From contig NZ_CP107900.1 in NCBI RefSeq assembly GCF_036013915.1, forward strand, positions 181,316 through 245,315: a DNA stretch of 64,000 nt, given 5' to 3'. Shown here piece after piece: positions 60,749 through 64,000 of the stretch. Source of the DNA: Streptomyces sp. NBC_00464 (GTDB taxonomy: Bacteria > Actinomycetota > Actinomycetes > Streptomycetales > Streptomycetaceae). Made by a program: the position numbers and the translations under genes. The notes under the pieces were generated by a model. That model saw only the letters and a list, made by a program, of their open reading frames with translations. It was not told the origin of the DNA and made no database searches. Numbering within the stretch: the stretch's first letter is position 1; every line of letters starts with the position of its first letter.

Positions 60749-61600
60749 TCAACGCAATGTCCTGAGTTGTCGGTGGGTGATGAGGCAGCAGGCGAGTTTG
60801 AGGAAGGCTTCGTGGATGTCTGCTCGTCGCTCCCAGCGGATGCGGAGGGCGTTTGAAGCCGTGGAGCCAGGCGAAGCTGCGTTCGACGACCCAGCGGTAG
60901 GTGCCCAGCCCTGTGCCGTGGAGGGTGCCGCGGCGGGCGATGGCCGGCACGATGCGGCGTTTTCGGACCTGGTCGCGGTAGATGTCGTGGTCGTACCCGC
61001 GGTCGGCGAAGAGTGAGTCCGGCTTGCGTCGTGGGTGCCCGATCCGGCCTCTGATGGGTGGGATGGCGTCGATCAGCGGCATGAGCTGGGTGACGTCGTT
61101 GCGGTTGCCGCCGGTCAGGATCACGGCGAGGGGTGTGCCGTGGCCGTCGGTGATCAGGTGGTGTTTCGATCCGGATCGGCCACGATCGACCGGACTCGGT
61201 CCCGTCCGGTCCCCCCTTTTATGGCTCGCACGTGGCTGGAGTCGACCACCGCACGCGACCAGTCGAGGCGGGCTGCCGCGTTGAGCTCGGCCAGCAGCAC
61301 TTCGTGCAGCTGCTGCCAGACGCCAGCCTCGTTCCAGTCTCGCAGTCGCCGCCAGCAGGTCATACCCGAGCCGAAGCCCAGCTCCTTGGGCAGGTACTCC
61401 CATTGGATGCCGGTGTGCAGGACAAAGAGGATGCCGCACAGCACCTGTCGGTCCGGCAGCGGCTTCCGTCCAGGGTGCCGAACCCGGCGTTCCTTGCGTG
61501 GCAGCAGCGGCTCGATCCGCTCCCACAGGTCATCCGACACGATCCACGGCGAAGTCCCCATGACCGGACAACGCCCAACTCCTGACGCGGACACGGTCAA
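60749..61600 (-). pseudogene. IS5-family transposase with a C-terminal frameshift
   Basis: orfA from 61600 reads VSDDLWERIEPLLPRKERRV, LCGILFVLHTGIQWEYLPKE and LDWSRAVVDSSHVRAIKGGT. orfB in the -1 frame reads GSKHHLITDGHGTPLAVILT and SLFADRGYDHDIYRDQVRKR, then VVERSFAWLHGFKR. The switch occurs at an ATA AAA GGG GGG run (61211-61222), a plausible programmed site. Near 60860 one extra base (cgccctccgc for cgcctccgc) throws the frame off, so the natural C-terminus (RRADIHEAFLKLACCLITHR, TGA at 60749) is out of frame. Confidence 0.78.
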
Positions 61601-61641
61601 CAGGACCGATCCACGTCATTGTGTTAGCCGTTGTTAGTGAA

Positions 61642-61881
61642 CTATGGGGGAAGACTCCGAGATGGGTCAACCCCACTGCTCAGGCACACCGCGGCCCGAT
61701 ACCGGATAGCTCCAAGCCGGGAAGTCTGGAATTCTCCACCTCTGTAAAACCTAAGCCCCAGAGAAACACTCCCTCCGGATACGTTTCATGGGAGGCAGGC
61801 GTGGAGGGTGGCGTCACCTCTTTCATTAAGGACGGCGACGAGTGGGCCTCAATTCCAATCATCATCACAGAGGTGCGGTAG
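61642..61881 (+). pseudogene. Orphan polymorphic-toxin tip (candidate 1)
   Basis: The frame is open from inside the IS repeat (61621) and has no credible own start. It reads GKTPRWVNPTAQAHRGPIPD, EFSTSVKPKPQRNTPSGYVS and FIKDGDEWASIPIIITEVR. GC is lower than in neighbours, as for many toxin tips. It ends three bases before a small gene, the typical toxin/immunity spacing. I take it as a displaced C-terminal toxin domain cut off from its carrier by the IS. The toxin family was not recognised. Confidence 0.45.
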
Positions 61882-61883
61882 AC

Positions 61884-62251
61884 ATGGATTCGAAAGATCT
61901 TGACCCAGCAGGTATGAAAAGAATTCTCGAACGGGGCATCCATCTAGGTGATTTGAGGTTTCTCGCTCAGATCGATATCGATTCCGGAGCGCTGGAGAAG
62001 CGCTGGAGAAGCGCTGGGGCGGTCCAGAGACCGTGCGCGATGACCTTGCGGAATGGCTCTGTTTTGCATTCTCTCTAGTGAATGGAGAAGCATTCTTCCT
62101 GCAGCGGGACGTGTACCACCCTCCGACCCATGAATTTGTCCTCAGCGTGACCGCGGGCCTCTTCTCCGTGAACGCTGCCGGCCGGATCGTTGAAGCCTTG
62201 GGGGTCGCCGGGGCGCGGGCTACGCATGTGAGCGACGAGGCTGCTCCGTAG
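61884..62251 (+). pseudogene. Candidate immunity gene broken by an 11-bp tandem duplication
   Basis: From ATG 61884 it reads MDSKDLDPAGMKRILERGIH, LGDLRFLAQIDIDSGALEKR, then loses the frame. Removing one copy of the direct repeat gctggagaagc (61991-62001, 62002-62012) restores WGGPETVRDDLAEWLCFAFS, LVNGEAFFLQRDVYHPPTHE and GARATHVSDEAAP, giving 118 residues. The gene is placed like an immunity gene after the toxin-tip fragment. The duplication is exact, so it is recent or reversible. Confidence 0.65.
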
Positions 62252-62364
62252 CTCGACGCTTCAAACCTCGACCTTTCGTGACGGTCCGTCGGCTTCCTCG
62301 GCGGGCCGTTTCGATTGTTCGGGCAGGCTGATGGCCCACTCGGCCCAACGGCCAGCAAATCACC

Positions 62365-62685
62365 TTGGCGCAGGTGGCCGAGGATCACCAAGAGCGTCAC
62401 ATAAAAGAGGTCCGAGGCACTCCGTATCAGTACAACGGGAACGTGGCAGGGCACCTACCGGACACCACTTGGTCGGGTAAGTGGAGTCCTTATTGCTGGC
62501 ACCAACAGGATTGGCGAGTCAACTCCCTGGTTGGGGCATATGCAAGGAAGTACAACAAGGGGTACAAGCCGACCGGCTTCTACTACGCCGGAGTTTCACC
62601 GGATCCGAGTACCTACACCACGGAACGGGTGACTGGGTCAGTCAGCAGGGGCCAGTACGGTATCTGTCAGATATCGCGATCATGA
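62365..62685 (+). CDS. Orphan polymorphic-toxin tip (candidate 2)
   Basis: The frame has 106 codons without a good start (TTG 62365 is the nearest). It reads EDHQERHIKEVRGTPYQYNG, HLPDTTWSGKWSPYCWHQQD, NSLVGAYARKYNKGYKPTGF and GSVSRGQYGICQIS. It is AT-richer than neighbours and is followed 11 bases later by a SUKH-type immunity gene. The pair looks like a toxin-tip/immunity cassette left over after loss of the carrier protein. The toxin family is not recognised; His and Trp residues cluster in the middle. Confidence 0.5.
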   Translation: MAQVAEDHQERHIKEVRGTPYQYNGNVAGHLPDTTWSGKWSPYCWHQQDWRVNSLVGAYARKYNKGYKPTGFYYAGVSPDPSTYTTERVTGSVSRGQYGICQISRS

Positions 62686-62696
62686 GGAGTTGAGCT

Positions 62697-63215
62697 GTGC
62701 AGATGAAAGAACTCGTCGGACAGGTGATGGCCACGCTGGTGAAATCGTATTTCGCCGATTCCCCGATGGGCGCCGGCCGCCGCCCGGTGATCCGTCCGCC
62801 TGCGGAACCCTGGGCGTTGGCTGAGCTGGAGGCCCGCGCCGGTCAGTTGTTTGAGGTCGGATACCGGCAGTTCCTGTCGCTTACGGACGGCTTGGAGGGT
62901 TTCCCTCTCGTTCTGCTTGGCTGCCAGGACTGGGAGCCCGGGGGTTTGGGCGAGGCTGCTGAGGAGTTCCGGGAGACGGTTCTGGACAGTGATCCCGAGG
63001 ATGTTGGTATCTCTCCCCAGACTCCCCTCTTTCCAGTGGCCGTCAACGTTGATCGCAGCCAGGGGATTTTCTTGATTGACACCGCTGGTGCCGCAGAGGA
63101 ACGGTTTTGGTGGACCGGCGAGGGGGACAGCTTCTTCTTCGTCGGGTTCGCTGATGTCCTCGCTTTCCTGAACGACGTGGGTTCCCGTGACCCGAGGGAG
63201 TCACTCTGCACCTGA
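62697..63215 (+). CDS. SUKH-type (SMI1/KNR4) immunity protein
   Basis: The protein has 172 residues from GTG 62697, with aggag 7-11 bases upstream; an in-frame ATG follows at 62703. It has the SUKH pattern: ALAELEARAGQLFEVGYRQF, LSLTDGLEGFPLVLLGCQDW, then VAVNVDRSQGIFLIDTAGAA and FFFVGFADVLAFLNDVGSRD. Proteins of this family bind and neutralise nuclease-type toxins. The adjacent upstream tip fragment is the probable partner. Confidence 0.75.
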   Translation: MQMKELVGQVMATLVKSYFADSPMGAGRRPVIRPPAEPWALAELEARAGQLFEVGYRQFLSLTDGLEGFPLVLLGCQDWEPGGLGEAAEEFRETVLDSDPEDVGISPQTPLFPVAVNVDRSQGIFLIDTAGAAEERFWWTGEGDSFFFVGFADVLAFLNDVGSRDPRESLCT

Positions 63216-63900
63216 AGCGTGTTGCTGAAGTTTGGGCATACACCCAAGATTTTCGCTCCGCCAAGGACCCCTACCCTGCCCCGGTCGTGTGGTTCCAGTT
63301 GGGCTTGGGTGTCTGTGATGGCGGGCGTGGGGTGGTGGTTAGCTCGGGCAGTGCGGGAGGCGCTGCGCTGGCTTGTGGTGGGTGCGTCGGCCCAGCGGGC
63401 CGGCGCGCGCAGGGGAACGGGGCGCCTTCTCTCTGGAAGGCTCACAGGGGCCTTGAGGGCATTTCAGGAAGGTTCTGGGATATCAGCGCTGGCTGCCTGT
63501 CAGGTCAGGACGGGGCGTTTCCGTGCCCCTTCCCGGGCGTGGTTCTGTGATCTCCTGAATTCCATTGGTGACGGGTCCGGTTGGGCTGTTCCGTGGCGGT
63601 TGATGTCCCGCCCGACGGGCGGGCGGCACCCTGCTGTTTGTACGGTCGCTACCCTGGTGCATCATGTGATGCACCAGGGTGCGATGGGTGGGTTCATGGC
63701 GGGATCGCATCACCCCATAGGGTCGGTGGTGCGGATGACGCAGCCAATCACTCTGCACCAGTTGCCTTGCTGGCCGCCCTCCCGCAGCCGGTGGAGGGCG
63801 GATCACATCGAACGCGGTTCCCCTTCACTGCTGCCATCTTGAGCCCTCATCACCGGCTGGCCGCAGGGCTCCACAAATCCACACCCATTTCGGCGAGTGC
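63216..63900. other. Non-coding region with palindromes
   Basis: There is no gene with start signal and codon bias in either strand. The region holds a short 3-base-loop hairpin at 63607-63623 (cccgccc, gac, gggcggg) and the 30-bp dyad at 63651-63680. It leads into the hairpin array at the right edge. Confidence 0.5.
63651..63680. promoter_or_regulatory. 30-bp perfect dyad
   Basis: accctggtgcatca and tgatgcaccagggt are perfect complements around the central tg. It could be an operator for a dimeric repressor or part of an end structure; no gene lies directly downstream. Confidence 0.55.
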
Positions 63901-63985
63901 ATGAATTCCGGAGGAATTCATTTGCAATTCCGGAGGAATTGCATAAACCCGTAGGGTTTATCGTCTTTACGCCCCGTAGGGGCGT
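63901..63985. repeat. Array of four hairpins with 3-base loops (telomere-like)
   Basis: Four perfect stems follow one another: atgaattcc-gga-ggaattcat (63901-63921), tgcaattcc-gga-ggaattgca (63923-63943), ataaaccc-gta-gggtttat (63943-63961) and acgcccc-gta-ggggcgt (63969-63985). A fifth seems to begin at 63991 (gttcc-tcc-gg) and would be completed beyond the window. Runs of palindromes with short G-N-A-type loops characterise Streptomyces telomeres, but the known consensus is not present. Confidence 0.6.
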
Positions 63986-64000
63986 GCGTCGTTCCTCCGG

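Larger units (their letters stand above)
60118..61634 (-). mobile_element. IS5-type element enclosing a SUKH-like gene
   Basis: An imperfect inverted repeat (18 of 19: acaaccgctaacacaatga at 60118-60136; its complement at 61616-61634 with one change) bounds a minus-strand IS5-type transposase and, between its 3' end and the left repeat, an unrelated 176-residue gene. The layout parallels the neighbouring element at 58115-59784. Confidence 0.55.

Noticed and set aside
63219..63842. 207-codon open frame at the right end
   Set aside because: Arg/Ser-rich composition, no start signal, no recognisable domain, and it runs through the 30-bp dyad.

Overview
The window looks like the accessory part of a Streptomyces (or close relative) genome. 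Coding regions have very high GC with strong third-position GC bias. Gene neighbours use ATGA/GTGA stop-start overlaps, GTG starts are common, and the protein families are typically streptomycete (LamG plus RHS secreted giants, XRE-DUF5753 remnants, P4-type primase replicons, actinobacterial IS and Tn3 elements). No housekeeping operon, rRNA or tRNA gene was recognised. The density of recombinases, broken transposases, toxin-antitoxin pairs and immunity-like genes fits a linear plasmid, a chromosome arm or a large integrated element.

Layout. 0-3 kb: the 3' end of a membrane Ser/Thr kinase gene followed by IS4, IS5 and IS110 debris. 3-5 kb: a secreted lamin-tail protein and a coupled antitoxin/ParE-like toxin pair. 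5.3-13.4 kb: a large tyrosine integrase whose N-terminal reading frame is cut by an amber codon, the 3' remnant of a second one, a nucleotidyltransferase-like protein, a Tn3 transposase remnant and a third tyrosine recombinase preceded by a 12-bp palindromic repeat. 14-15.8 kb: a PHD-like fusion protein and a second TA pair. 16.3-25.8 kb: a Tn3-family transposon whose transposase gene is split by a 5.76-kb element carrying two tyrosine recombinases, an XRE protein and two cargo genes. 26-29.5 kb: a two-gene NLR-like module, a short helical putative effector coupled to a STAND ATPase with nine near-identical TPR repeats; both proteins carry the same short RHIM-like motif. 29.6-31 kb: a serine recombinase ending on a 51-bp sequence that recurs inverted 13.7 kb away. 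31-33.2 kb: a secreted LamG protein. 33.4-36.5 kb: a replication module (iterons, P4-type primase-helicase, two small coupled genes). 37.3-48.8 kb: a polymorphic-toxin locus (immunity candidate, 2.1-kilo-residue RHS protein with an SCP1.201-type deaminase tip, 1442-residue LamG partner). 49-57.4 kb: regulator debris, a nucleoside-deoxyribosyltransferase-like protein, two tandem CoiA-like nuclease paralogues sharing an upstream block, a P-loop kinase, a LexA-like DNA-binding protein and hypothetical genes. 58-63.2 kb: two IS5-type elements that each enclose a non-transposase gene, then orphan toxin-tip/immunity pairs. 63.2-64 kb: non-coding DNA with a 30-bp dyad and four consecutive 3-base-loop hairpins running to the window edge, reminiscent of Streptomyces telomeric DNA.

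How the parts fit. The iteron/primase operon would supply replication, and the recombinases and transposons mobility. The TA pairs would stabilise the replicon. The RHS/LamG locus and the orphan tip/immunity cassettes point to interbacterial competition. The NLR-like pair is the best candidate for an incompletely described system (predicted regulated cell death or phage defence). All functions are inferred from sequence reading; no database search was run.
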